Shown here one piece after another: positions 23,025 to 32,648 of a stretch of DNA of 52,866 nt; the first letter of the stretch is position 1, and every line of letters begins with the position of its first letter. The stretch lies in NCBI RefSeq assembly GCF_900220995.1, contig NZ_OBQF01000008.1, positions 1-52,866 of the forward strand, given 5' to 3'. Source of the DNA: Salinicoccus kekensis (GTDB lineage: Bacteria; Bacillota; Bacilli; Staphylococcales; Salinicoccaceae). A program made the translations under genes and the position numbers. The notes under the pieces are model-generated. The model worked only from the letters and a program-made list of their open reading frames with translations, did not search any database and was not told the origin of the DNA.

Positions 23025-25610
23025 TTATAGAAGTTTATTTTTGAAATCTTGACGGAAATCTTGTTTTTGTTCATTGTCGTTGGAATAGAATTTTATGCCT
23101 AAAAGTCTAACATCTTCATTTTCAGATAGGATTTCGATTTTGTTATCTTCATTTAATGATAGTAGAAAATCTTCTTTCCAACGATCCTCAAGTTGCAAAT
23201 GGCCACCTTTGGGTTCCAGAAAGACCTGGTAAGTGTAGTCCTCGCCCTGGAGGTAGAGTAGAAAGTCAGGCATGAATCCTCGTGTACCATTGATTTCGAC
23301 AATCTTCACTTTACGTTCATTTCTGATGAGATAGACTTCTTTATATTTCTCTTTAAGCTCTTCGACATAATCATTAATGAAATCAATGAAGGAACTTTCC
23401 AAACTGTTGACAATAGCTCTATCATATACATACCAATGATTGTCCCGCATATTCCTTTTTAGCAGGGTTTCGCTCATATGTGATACTTTGGCATTGACCT
23501 TGTTCAGTTCAATATAGTAGTCATTAATCATTTCGGACATGGCCACACCTTCGAATACAGGAGTGCCACGCTCCTTCATATAGTTTGCCTTTATCTTTTT
23601 CTCTACATAATCTAGGTATTTCTCTACCATTTTGAGTTTGCTCAATGGACTTAAATGATGCAATTCCAATTCGAGTGGCATGGTCACATGGAACGTTGAT
23701 CCCCCAAGAAAATCAGAACTCTCAATGAAGTCTTTCATACTCGATAGGGCAGGGATATAGGATTTGAAGTTGCTGAAGTGAAAGAAAGGCTTCCTTTGTA
23801 TCGCTTTTCGGATATAGATACGATCTACAGGCCAAGTCACTTCATGTGTTTGTCCGACACCTGTCTGTTCCATCCGTTTTCCATAGTGCTGTTCAACGGT
23901 GGTTTCCAATGAAATTTCATAATCCGTGGTTACGTTGTAGTGGGAGAGTGTCCGATAGTCATCCGCAGTAGTTTTCTCCAGTTTATTGATATAAATCTTA
24001 CCATTCTTGAACACTGTACTCTTTTTAAAAGCCGGTTTGAGTTTTGCTTCCAACCGGTCGTATTCATCCTCTTTAACTTGTATGCTTGCAGATTCGAGTG
24101 ATTTTTCTAAATTTTTAATATAAGCATTTTCATTAATCGTATGATAATGTAAACTTTCAATGACTTTGAGATCCGTTTGTACTAAATCGAATCGTCTTGT
24201 ATATGAGCGATTTTCTTGGTATTCAAAAGGGTAGTACCGTGCTCCCCGACCAATCAGCTGGGCTTCACTGTCTGTCGTGGTTTTAGTTGGTTTCATACCT
24301 TCGCTTATTCTCACAATATCGAATAGATTCAGCACATCCCAACCTTCATTCAGTTTGGCGACGGCAAAGATGGCACGAATCGGATTATTGTCTTCCTCTA
24401 ATGTATTCAATAACAGGGCATTGTCTTCTGAAAGGAAGGCTTGATCATTGGCATTTAGAATGGTCTCTTCTGTGAAATCCCACTGCAGGTCACGAATGAC
24501 TTCAGACAGCGGTTGATTGGTATAATACTCGAACATCTTACTCCAGATACTATTCTCATGCTTATAGGTGGCATGGCCAAGACTAATGACACGTGACAAA
24601 CTGTCTACGTTCAGTCCCTGGACAGTGTTTAATAGCTTTTCATTAGCTGAAAAAGAAATAGCTTTTCTATTAGACTTGAACATAATTATTGGCTTTAATG
24701 TGATGTCATTCTCTTGAGCAATGTATTTACGATACTGGCTCAATAGAATGGCGTTCAGCATCTTGTTTTCATCTGATTCATCGGCACGCAAAAGCACCAC
24801 ATTCTTCGAATAACCATCATTCATAAACCGCCTTAGGTCATATTGATAGACAATTTTATCCTTATACTTTTCGAATAGGACATCCTGATTCAAGTTGATG
24901 GTTGCGGTATATTCCAATAGTCGATTGACAGGATTGAGTTGAAGCAGGGTGTTGACAGTATTCTCCCACGTTCTTTCTTCATACTCTTTGGTATTCAATT
25001 TCCGTTTGTCCCGTCGTGTCCAAGCGTTGATATGATGAGCTTCATCGGCCAATAGGACAAGACGCATATTCTCTAATGATTCATAGGTCAATGCATTTTC
25101 TTTCGGTTCCGTCAAATCCATATGGAGCTTTTGAATAGTGGTCAACTTTAAATAGATTGTATTCGAATCGGGGGAAGCCGGGAATACATCGACTACTTGA
25201 ATGGAAATGCGCTGTCCATCTATCACGATACCTTCTTTTCTAAAGAGATACTTACTGGAACTTTCATTTGTTAGGTTGTCATAGGTTTTTTTAATGATGG
25301 CATCACTGTTTACAAAGAAGATGAAATTCTGTTGGTTATGCTCTTTAAATAGATATAAGATGGTGGATGCCAGGACGAGTGTTTTCCCTGATCCCGTGGC
25401 CATATGGAACAGTAAATGATTAAATGAAAGATCAGCGTTATCCAACTCTTGTGTGTAGATGAACTGTTTTAATGATTGTGATTGGTATCCCCGCAATGGG
25501 TGGCTCAGATTATTTTGAATGTAATCCGGTACCTCAGGTGGTTCTTCGAACAGAGAGTTGAACTGTGCTTCAATTCTTTTATGAAGAATTTCATTACTCA
25601 CCCTTATCAC
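23025..25610 (-). CDS. Type III restriction enzyme, Res subunit
   Basis: An 861-aa helicase-nuclease that cuts DNA after ATP-driven communication between unmodified sites. A superfamily 2 helicase core has Walker A MATGSGKT near residues 69-77 and the DEAH box LLADEAHH near 186-193. A late motif with Q-L-I-G-R-G-A-R follows. The C-terminal PD-(D/E)XK nuclease shows MPDF then FLEPKGG (about 780-800). Length is typical of the family. It overlaps the mod gene by 17 bp, so Res is translated with Mod as a complex. Confidence 0.95.
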   Translation of the reverse strand: MIRVSNEILHKRIEAQFNSLFEEPPEVPDYIQNNLSHPLRGYQSQSLKQFIYTQELDNADLSFNHLLFHMATGSGKTLVLASTILYLFKEHNQQNFIFFVNSDAIIKKTYDNLTNESSSKYLFRKEGIVIDGQRISIQVVDVFPASPDSNTIYLKLTTIQKLHMDLTEPKENALTYESLENMRLVLLADEAHHINAWTRRDKRKLNTKEYEERTWENTVNTLLQLNPVNRLLEYTATINLNQDVLFEKYKDKIVYQYDLRRFMNDGYSKNVVLLRADESDENKMLNAILLSQYRKYIAQENDITLKPIIMFKSNRKAISFSANEKLLNTVQGLNVDSLSRVISLGHATYKHENSIWSKMFEYYTNQPLSEVIRDLQWDFTEETILNANDQAFLSEDNALLLNTLEEDNNPIRAIFAVAKLNEGWDVLNLFDIVRISEGMKPTKTTTDSEAQLIGRGARYYPFEYQENRSYTRRFDLVQTDLKVIESLHYHTINENAYIKNLEKSLESASIQVKEDEYDRLEAKLKPAFKKSTVFKNGKIYINKLEKTTADDYRTLSHYNVTTDYEISLETTVEQHYGKRMEQTGVGQTHEVTWPVDRIYIRKAIQRKPFFHFSNFKSYIPALSSMKDFIESSDFLGGSTFHVTMPLELELHHLSPLSKLKMVEKYLDYVEKKIKANYMKERGTPVFEGVAMSEMINDYYIELNKVNAKVSHMSETLLKRNMRDNHWYVYDRAIVNSLESSFIDFINDYVEELKEKYKEVYLIRNERKVKIVEINGTRGFMPDFLLYLQGEDYTYQVFLEPKGGHLQLEDRWKEDFLLSLNEDNKIEILSENEDVRLLGIKFYSNDNEQKQDFRQDFKNKLL

Positions 25611-27528
25611 CTTCTTTTTGATAGAAAGAATAATTAAAGGCTTTTACTGAATCAGGTATATCATACTGGTTGTCTTCGATTTCTGAGTAATTAAGATATA
25701 ATTGGTTCATATCCAACACTTGGATAAGTACGTCTTTTTGTTCTTCTAAAGATAATGATTTGAAGTTTTCATTTTGTGTTGTGACCTTATCTAAATCCAC
25801 TTTAAAGTTTAGATAGGCAGAATTTTTAATTCTATCAATGACTTGTTCTAATTCCTCAGAGTTTGAGGATGTTTGAATGTTATAGAGATATTCTTCGTTA
25901 AGGCCGTATAATTCTGCATAAACAAAAGAACGTCCACCACGCCATTTCACTTCTTTAGAAATGCCACTTTGCTCTCCTTTAATAACATTTTCTAGTCGTG
26001 GAATACTTAGAGTTTTAATATAATCTAATTGTTCTACTCCAATATATTGCCTCTTCATCTTATGGGCTGTAGCAGGAGTTGTAGATGTGCCCATAAAAAA
26101 ATCCATTACTAAATCATTTTCATTCGTAAACAAAGAAATAAGTCTTTTTATGAGCATCTCAGGCTTCTTACCAAACCTTAAAGAGATATCTTTTCCACCC
26201 TCTTTAAATACATTATTAATACCTATGTCGTCCCACATATCACTTATTATATTTGAAGGTCTTCTTACCCCGTTAAAGTCTTTTATTTTCTCCTCGGCGA
26301 AAATAAGTTCTCTACCGTTCAACACATATTTATCATCAATAAATAGAAACTGGTTTTTAGGCTCCTTTGGATAATTTTTGCTTCTATTAATCGCAGTTTG
26401 AAATATTAATTTAGCATTATCTATTTTGAATTTCTCAGTTTCTAAATCATCTTCAATGTTGATTTTTTTGTTTTTCATAGCTTGGGTTAATGAGATGGAT
26501 GTCCATTTACTATAATCACTTTCATATCCATTCTTCTCAATGTAATTTTTATATCTATCTAAAGATTCGTCCCATGAAGAAGGTATATATTGAGGGTTTA
26601 TCTTTATGTCTTTATCTTCTTTAGAATAAATTAAAATATGTTCTTTTACTTTAGGTATTTTCTTTTCTTTATGTGCCATTTTCGGCCCACTCAGATGTGC
26701 CATTTTAACGCAAATAGAAGACCTGAAACAACTTCTCCCAAATATTTCATCACACATCACTTTTAGATATCCATATTCTTTATCACTTATTTGTATTGCA
26801 ATTACTCCATCTGGTCTTAAGAATTTGTGTGCAACTTCTAATCTATTTTTCATGAAAGTCAACCATGTGGAATGATTAAAAGCATCATTATATTTAAACT
26901 CATCATCCCCCGTATTATATGGAGGGTCTATGTATATTAACTTTACCTTACCAGAATAACGTTCTTTTAGAGTATGTAAGACTATAAGGTTATTTCCTTT
27001 AAGTATGAGATTATCAGTACTTTTGAATTCAGTAATATCATGATTTCCTTCTTCATCATATTTCTTTATATTTGTTAATATTTTTGGAGATTCCATTACA
27101 TCTATTTCTTCTTTTGCAAGTAAATTATGATAATAAATCTCCTTTTTACCTATATCCTCTTTAGCCATACCACCCTCTAAAACCGAGTCTTTGTGTGGAA
27201 AGTCAAGCACTACATCTGTATTGTATCTAAGGTATTTCTCTTCACTTGTTAAACCAACTTCATTTGTATATTTTGTATAGCTGTTATCCCAATAGTTTTT
27301 GAATCTCAACATACTGATGAAGTCTTCTATTTTAAAAATTAAACCTGATGGTAGTTGAATTGAATAGGTATCTTTTATAAATTCATTAGATAGAAAGGAG
27401 TCTATTATTCTTTCGTCGTATGATCGTATATCCTCAATCAGTTTATTCTTCAGTAGGGTGTCTTCATGCCAGTATTCAGGAAATGCCTTTAAAACTTTGT
27501 TTATCTCTTTCTGGAGCTTTGTTTCCAT
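25594..27528 (-). CDS. Type III DNA adenine methyltransferase, Mod subunit
   Basis: A 644-aa N6-adenine methyltransferase that also provides target recognition for Res. The catalytic motif DPPYNTGDDEF lies near residue 200, and the cofactor-binding motif appears as DFFMGTSTTPATA near 477. The order (catalytic motif first) is that of beta-class enzymes. Between them lies the variable target recognition domain (about 270-440), whose codons are especially AT-rich and likely exchange by recombination. The start at ATG 27528 has GAGG upstream and lies 4 bp after the resolvase stop. Confidence 0.95.
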   Translation of the reverse strand: METKLQKEINKVLKAFPEYWHEDTLLKNKLIEDIRSYDERIIDSFLSNEFIKDTYSIQLPSGLIFKIEDFISMLRFKNYWDNSYTKYTNEVGLTSEEKYLRYNTDVVLDFPHKDSVLEGGMAKEDIGKKEIYYHNLLAKEEIDVMESPKILTNIKKYDEEGNHDITEFKSTDNLILKGNNLIVLHTLKERYSGKVKLIYIDPPYNTGDDEFKYNDAFNHSTWLTFMKNRLEVAHKFLRPDGVIAIQISDKEYGYLKVMCDEIFGRSCFRSSICVKMAHLSGPKMAHKEKKIPKVKEHILIYSKEDKDIKINPQYIPSSWDESLDRYKNYIEKNGYESDYSKWTSISLTQAMKNKKINIEDDLETEKFKIDNAKLIFQTAINRSKNYPKEPKNQFLFIDDKYVLNGRELIFAEEKIKDFNGVRRPSNIISDMWDDIGINNVFKEGGKDISLRFGKKPEMLIKRLISLFTNENDLVMDFFMGTSTTPATAHKMKRQYIGVEQLDYIKTLSIPRLENVIKGEQSGISKEVKWRGGRSFVYAELYGLNEEYLYNIQTSSNSEELEQVIDRIKNSAYLNFKVDLDKVTTQNENFKSLSLEEQKDVLIQVLDMNQLYLNYSEIEDNQYDIPDSVKAFNYSFYQKEGDKGE

Positions 27529-27532
27529 AAAA

Positions 27533-28108
27533 TCATTCCTCTTCAATCTTTTTTTCTATATGACTGTTAACTATATTGTAAATAGTACTTTTTGATACAC
27601 CAGTCATGCTGATGATTTCATTTATCGTGTACTTCTTACTTTCATACAGAGACATGACTGTTTCTCTTTTATCTTTAGAGACTTTTGGTCTTCCTCCCAT
27701 TCTACCTCTTGAGCGAGCTGAAGCTAAACCTTTTTTTGTTCTTTCACTCAATAGATTGGCTTCGAGTTCTGCAAAAGCACTCATCATTGTAAAGAACATT
27801 TTTCCCATCGCATCTTTTGTGTTGATATTCATATCAATAATTTCCAAATCAATGTCATGTTCTTCAAGGTATTGTGAGAGTTCTATAAGTTGCTTTGTTG
27901 TCCTGCCAAGCCGATCCAGTTTTGTTAAAACTAACGTGTCGCCCTCACGCATGTAATCCAAACACTTGTCAAGTTCTGTTCGTTTATGTTTCCGGCCACT
28001 GACTTTCTCTGAAAAAATCCGGTCACAGCCATGTCCTTTTAGCATATCTATTTGACTATTTAAGTTCTGATCTTTTGTACTCACTCTAGCATAACCAATT
28101 TTACTCAT
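27533..28108 (-). CDS. Serine resolvase/invertase of the Tn3 family
   Basis: A 191-aa serine recombinase. The catalytic serine is in ARVSTKDQ (residue 10), the arginines are in LDRLGR, and the helix-turn-helix occupies the last ~45 residues (INEIISMTGVSKSTIYNIV). It is complete and starts with ATG behind GGAGGG. It is the first gene of a three-gene overlapping unit with mod and res, which suggests the restriction module arrived or is maintained with it. It could also resolve plasmid multimers or act on the nearby res-like sites. Divergent promoters must lie in 28109-28341. Confidence 0.93.
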   Translation of the reverse strand: MSKIGYARVSTKDQNLNSQIDMLKGHGCDRIFSEKVSGRKHKRTELDKCLDYMREGDTLVLTKLDRLGRTTKQLIELSQYLEEHDIDLEIIDMNINTKDAMGKMFFTMMSAFAELEANLLSERTKKGLASARSRGRMGGRPKVSKDKRETVMSLYESKKYTINEIISMTGVSKSTIYNIVNSHIEKKIEEE

Positions 28109-28341
28109 ATTGTGCCCTCCTTAAATATTACTTAACGGGGATGATACATATTTTGTTCTCTAGTAAGCATTCAGTAGCTTCTGGTGTCGTCCAAAAACCC
28201 AACAAATTTCAATAATATTATACATAGATTATTATACGTGTTTTTGTACTCATAAACTATAGAAAAATAAGTTAAATTCTAATATCTAAAAAGTTCCAAT
28301 AAACGGTCGTTTTTTAGACTAAAATTCACTACTTAAAAACA
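28109..28341. other. Divergent intergenic region between resolvase and YolD-like genes
   Basis: A 233-bp AT-rich region between divergent genes. It contains short inverted segments such as AATAATATTATA and CATAGATTATTATACG (about 28212-28242). A sequence CCAATAAACGGTCGTTT near 28297 is partly repeated near 29468. It is where the res site of the resolvase would be expected, but no clear subsites could be assigned. Confidence 0.4.
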
Positions 28342-28353
28342 GAACGTATGTTT
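28342..28353. promoter_or_regulatory. LexA (SOS) box-like site before the first YolD-like gene
   Basis: GAAC-gtat-GTTT, one base from the Gram-positive LexA consensus GAAC-N4-GTTC. It lies about 30 bp before the ATG. The matching site before the second YolD-like gene is perfect. Confidence 0.6.
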
Positions 28354-28380
28354 GATGTAATAGCTGTAACGAGTGATATT

Positions 28381-28761
28381 ATGAAATGTACTTATGAAGG
28401 CTTTGATTATCGTAATATTCCACAAGCATACTTAGATATTAATATCCCACAAGGACGAGGGATGATAAAATGGGCTCCCTTTAAAACAATGCCTGAACAG
28501 TATGAAAAGGTGGCTCATATGATAGATCAACAAGCTAAGAGTAATCCTCCTTCTTTCGATAATGAAACAATCATAATGCTTGAAGAACGACTAAGAATGA
28601 ATTTAGGAAAGTCTATACTTTTGAGATACTGGAATGACGGCTTGGAAGTCTTTCTTAATTGCAAACTTGAATATATAGATAATCGGACTAGTATAATAAT
28701 AGTAAGCAAAAATATTGAACTCATTTATATTAAATTTAATCATATTTATGAAATTATATAA
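28381..28761 (+). CDS. YolD-like protein, copy 1
   Basis: A 126-aa protein of the YolD-like family, seen from the RGMIKWAPFKTMPEQ segment and the C-terminal run of short beta strands. About 70% of residues match the second copy at 38150-38530. YolD-like proteins are commonly encoded beside Y-family DNA polymerase genes and induced by DNA damage. No polymerase gene is present here. The start at 28381 matches the other copy. The ribosome site has decayed (CGAGTG against AAGGAGTG in copy 2), so expression may be weak. An in-frame ATG at 28348 lies inside the SOS box. Confidence 0.82.
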   Translation: MKCTYEGFDYRNIPQAYLDINIPQGRGMIKWAPFKTMPEQYEKVAHMIDQQAKSNPPSFDNETIIMLEERLRMNLGKSILLRYWNDGLEVFLNCKLEYIDNRTSIIIVSKNIELIYIKFNHIYEII

Positions 28762-28798
28762 TAGATTTGTGTTTATAAAAGAAAGGAAGAAATATACA

Positions 28799-29404
28799 TT
28801 GGATCATTCACACGTAATAAATTGGACCGAATTGATTTTCACTGGAATATTTACATTGTTAGGTGCTGCAATCGGTGCCACTCTTGCTGGCAGACACGCT
28901 ATTAATTCTGTAAAAGAACAATTGGTTTATGACCAAAAAACAAGAGAAAATATTAATATTGATGACTCTTTAAAAGTCAGCTATTTGTATCAATCTTATT
29001 TGCACTCCGTAATTGCAAGTCTTGAAAATTTAAAACAAGAGTCTGGGGGACAAGATATTTACTCCATACAAGGAGCAATTTTCACAAAACATTTAGAGAA
29101 GAAGGTAACACTTGTATCCAAAGATATAACAAAAATAATTAGAGAATTAGAAAGTGTTAATCTTAGTAATATTTCTTATGATTATTATAAAACTTATATA
29201 AATAGCCTAGAAGCATTAAGAATAATCGCTATGTTATTAGATAGAGACACCATAGTCGAAGATTCTGGAGAAAAAAAAGGTTATTTTGATTTAGCTGTAG
29301 AAAAAATAACTATTGCTGAAACAAAGATAAAAGAAAACAATCAAAATTTAGAAAATGAATTAAAGAATTTAGAAAAGTATTTTGAAGAAATATCTAAAAA
29401 ATAA
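28799..29404 (+). CDS. Membrane-anchored coiled-coil protein of the defence island
   Basis: A 201-aa protein. One N-terminal span (about residues 10-33, with GIFTLLGAAIGATLAGRHA) is followed by a long helical cytoplasmic part with a coiled coil at the end (KENNQNLENELKNLEKYFEE). The start is TTG at 28799 behind AAAGGAAG; ATG codons further upstream lie within the YolD-like gene. It is not recognised as a known family. The position between the YolD-like gene and the PHP/SMC-type ATPase suggests a role in defence, for example as a membrane effector or sensor. Confidence 0.65.
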   Translation: MDHSHVINWTELIFTGIFTLLGAAIGATLAGRHAINSVKEQLVYDQKTRENINIDDSLKVSYLYQSYLHSVIASLENLKQESGGQDIYSIQGAIFTKHLEKKVTLVSKDITKIIRELESVNLSNISYDYYKTYINSLEALRIIAMLLDRDTIVEDSGEKKGYFDLAVEKITIAETKIKENNQNLENELKNLEKYFEEISKK

Positions 29405-29631
29405 TAATAAGATTCAAAAAGGATAGTATTAAACTTATTACAGAGACCGTCAAAGGAACAATCTGATCCAATAAACAATCGTTTAATTGATTTATCATCT
29501 CATTAAATAATATTTGCACTTTTAGAGTTGTGAACTTAACAGTTCTAAATTATGTCATATGCTACTATGAAGGTAATAGATGTATTTTATTAAAGGTTAG
29601 AACGTTAATATAAGAAATTAGGAGGGTTTCC

Positions 29632-32220
29632 ATGTTCCAATCTGGCACAGAGTGGGTAAGAGCAGATTTTCATCTTCATACTAAAGCAGATAAGGAGTTT
29701 TCCTATAATGGAGAGCAAGACCGTTTTGTAAGCGATTACATATATAATCTAAAAAAAGAAAATATTAGAGTAGGAGTAATTACAAATCATAATAAGTTTG
29801 ATTTAAAAGAATACAGAGGTCTAAAGAAAAAAGCGCGGAAAGAGAACATTACTTTATTACCTGGAGTGGAGCTTTCTGTTAAAGAAGGCGCTAATGGTAT
29901 CCACTGCTTAATAGTCTTTAAAGAAGAAGACTGGATTAAAGGTAACAGTGAATCTGTAAATCAATTTCTTGATGAAGTTTTCAAAGGTATTGAAAATAGG
30001 GAGAACGAAAATACACGTTGTAACAAAGATCTAGCTGGAACGGTTGAAACATTGGATTCATATAATAACGACTATTTCATCTTAATGGCTCACATCGAAC
30101 AAAAAAGTGGTTTTTTTAAAGAATGTAACGGAGGTTTGATAGGTTCTCTCAGCAAGAAAAGGTGGTTTAAGGAAAAAGTTCTCGGTTTTCAAAAGGGTCA
30201 AACTAGGGATAAGATGAAGCAGCTTGAAAAATGGATGGGTTATAAATTACCTTACATTGAAGGTTCAGATTGTAAATCCATTGAAGAAATAGGTAAAGGA
30301 AAAAAGTCATATATAAAGATTGGGGATGGAACTTTTGACTCTGTCATACTTGCATTAAAGGATTATCAAAACCGAACTTCTCTAACCGAGAACAATTATA
30401 ATCATGGCCACATAAAGTCTGTCGAATTGATCGGCGGAAAAATGGATAATCAAAAAATTAATTTATCACCAGAGTTAAATAGCTTAATTGGAATTCGAGG
30501 TAGTGGTAAGTCAAGTATAATTGAAGCTATTAGATACAGTTTAGATATACGACCGTCTACAGCCGATGAAGATTATAAAACAGAAGTAGTAAAGAACCTT
30601 CTTGAATCAGGTGGACAAGTTATTATTGAACTTCAAGATAATCATAAAAAAAATTATAAAATAAAAAGGATATTAGGAGAGTCTCCACATATCCTTGATG
30701 AGAACGGTGAGGAGATTGGAGTTACAGTAAATTCTATTCTTCAAACTCCATTATATTTTGGGCAAAAAGATTTATCTTATATGAAAAATGGATTTGAACT
30801 AGAATTATTAAATAAATTAGTTGGGAAGAAAATAAAGTTTTTTGAACGAGACTTAAATGACATAAACGATCAATTAGGAAATCAAATTACTCAATTATAT
30901 CAGTTGAATGATAAGGTTGAAGATTTACCCGATCTTAAGAAAAATTTAACGGATATAAAGCATAAGATAAATATATTTGAGGAAAATGGGTTAACTACAA
31001 AGCTCTCTAAACAAGTTAATTTTCAAAAGGACGAAAGGAATATTGAAAATGTCTATAAACTGATTAATAAATTTAAGGAGGATATGGAGCATTTACTGAA
31101 TTCTCCTGGTCTTATAGAACTCAATGAACTACGTAACCAAGAATCTTCAGAAGTGCCAGAATTGTTTATTAATTTATCAAGAGAAGTATCTTCAGTAATT
31201 GCTGTAAAAAAAGAGATTCAAGAAATAATAGATAAGATTGATTCAAGTTCCCAGCAAGTAAAGAAGTATTTAGAAGAGATTCAAGAAATAATAAGCTCAC
31301 TTGAGGAAGAGTTCGCTGAGATTAAGAGGGAAATTGATATACCAAATTTAAACCCTGATGATTTTGCTAAACTCAAAACCAATGAAGATAATTTAATAAA
31401 GGAAATTGATCAAGTCACTACACAAGAAGAAACCAAAGGTGACATTGAATCTAAAATTCGAGCCACGTTAGATAAAAGAAATCAGCTTTTACTACAGGAA
31501 TTCCAAGTTTATAAAGATGAAATAGAAAAGATTAATTCAAATCAGAACTCATTGGAATTAAATATTGAATTTAAAGGAAATAAAGAATCTTTTCTGGAGA
31601 ACTTAAGACAATCATTTAGAGGTTCCAATATAAATCAAAGTGCTTATCAATCCATAAGCGAAACTCATTCTGACTTCTCAGCCCTTATAGGTGATGTTTT
31701 ATTAGAAGATTCTAAAGTAACTTCTTCTCTAGTGACTGAAGCTCAACTGATAAAAGTAAAAGGAATGATCAAGGAAAATTACAATGAACAATTAAAAGTT
31801 AGAACTCCTAATAAAATTGAAATAAAATATCATGGAAAACCTATAACTAGACATTCTATCGGGCAAAGAGCATCAGCATTAGTTCTTTTCATTTTGTCTC
31901 AAAAAGATAATAACTTGATAATGATAGATCAACCTGAGGACGATCTGGATAATCAAGTTATTTATAACGAAATAATTACAAAAGTAAAAGAAAGAAAACC
32001 GGAGGTTCAGTTTATTTTTGCAACACACAATGCAAATATCCCAGTTTTAGGTGACTCGGAGCAAGTAATTGCTGTTTCTTATGATGAAAAAAAACTGAGC
32101 ACAAAAATTGGCAGTGTTGATAATAAAGATATTCAAAATAAAATTGTTGATATTATGGAAGGTGGACAAGAAGCGTTTAATAAGAGGACTCAAATATATA
32201 ACTTATGGAAAAATGACTAA
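29632..32220 (+). CDS. PHP-domain/SMC-like ATPase (TrlF-type)
   Basis: An 862-aa protein with two catalytic parts. The N-terminal ~250 residues are a PHP phosphoesterase (DFHLHTK at about 11-17, then NHNKFD, LPGVELS and EGSDCK). From ~270 an ABC/SMC-type ATPase begins, with Walker A GIRGSGKSS near 287-295, coiled coil at about 410-640, signature SIGQRASAL near 742 and Walker B LIMIDQPEDDLDN near 762. Such PHP-SMC proteins (annotated TrlF-type) are suspected anti-phage or DNA-surveillance enzymes. GGAGG lies six bases before the ATG. The start follows a ~230-bp gap, so it may have its own promoter. Confidence 0.9.
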   Translation: MFQSGTEWVRADFHLHTKADKEFSYNGEQDRFVSDYIYNLKKENIRVGVITNHNKFDLKEYRGLKKKARKENITLLPGVELSVKEGANGIHCLIVFKEEDWIKGNSESVNQFLDEVFKGIENRENENTRCNKDLAGTVETLDSYNNDYFILMAHIEQKSGFFKECNGGLIGSLSKKRWFKEKVLGFQKGQTRDKMKQLEKWMGYKLPYIEGSDCKSIEEIGKGKKSYIKIGDGTFDSVILALKDYQNRTSLTENNYNHGHIKSVELIGGKMDNQKINLSPELNSLIGIRGSGKSSIIEAIRYSLDIRPSTADEDYKTEVVKNLLESGGQVIIELQDNHKKNYKIKRILGESPHILDENGEEIGVTVNSILQTPLYFGQKDLSYMKNGFELELLNKLVGKKIKFFERDLNDINDQLGNQITQLYQLNDKVEDLPDLKKNLTDIKHKINIFEENGLTTKLSKQVNFQKDERNIENVYKLINKFKEDMEHLLNSPGLIELNELRNQESSEVPELFINLSREVSSVIAVKKEIQEIIDKIDSSSQQVKKYLEEIQEIISSLEEEFAEIKREIDIPNLNPDDFAKLKTNEDNLIKEIDQVTTQEETKGDIESKIRATLDKRNQLLLQEFQVYKDEIEKINSNQNSLELNIEFKGNKESFLENLRQSFRGSNINQSAYQSISETHSDFSALIGDVLLEDSKVTSSLVTEAQLIKVKGMIKENYNEQLKVRTPNKIEIKYHGKPITRHSIGQRASALVLFILSQKDNNLIMIDQPEDDLDNQVIYNEIITKVKERKPEVQFIFATHNANIPVLGDSEQVIAVSYDEKKLSTKIGSVDNKDIQNKIVDIMEGGQEAFNKRTQIYNLWKND

Positions 32221-32648
32221 TCGTCTATTTTTAGTTATCCTTCTACGATAGATAACCTTAATAAATGAGAGAATACAACATAAAGTGTATTAATTCTGAT
32301 GATGATTCCTATATCAATGTATTTTAAAGTAGACCACAAATAAACAATACTAGAACGTTGATTTCATTGGTTTCACTTTAAGAGATAACTTGCATTAATT
32401 TTAAGTTCTATTTTGTATATGATTTAAGAAGAACCAGTAACCTTAGTATAGAGATTACTGGTTTTAAAATTTAATAATTTATTTATTAGCACCTACCGAC
32501 TAGTTGAATTATGTTAATAATTAAACTATCTTCAAAAAAGTTAAACATTTACAGTAAATAGAAAAGTTATAATAGTTATGTCTCTTATAAAAGGTGTATT
32601 TTATACTATTGTTTATGTATATACTATGAGAATGGAGTGTTTATAGAA
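32221..32648. other. Intergenic region with terminator and res-like debris
   Basis: This 428-bp gap holds an intrinsic terminator (32432-32470). Before it is a stretch similar to the res-like sequences further right: AAAGTAGACCACAAATAAAC near 32323 and GATTTCATTGGTTTCACTTT near 32360, compare 33715 and 37890-37940. The rest is AT-rich with no gene; a weak -10 (TATACT) lies near 32620. Confidence 0.5.
32432..32470 (+). terminator. Terminator after the PHP/SMC-like gene
   Basis: AACCAGTAA (32432-32440) pairs with TTACTGGTT (32455-32463), followed by TTAAAATTT on the plus strand. Confidence 0.75.
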
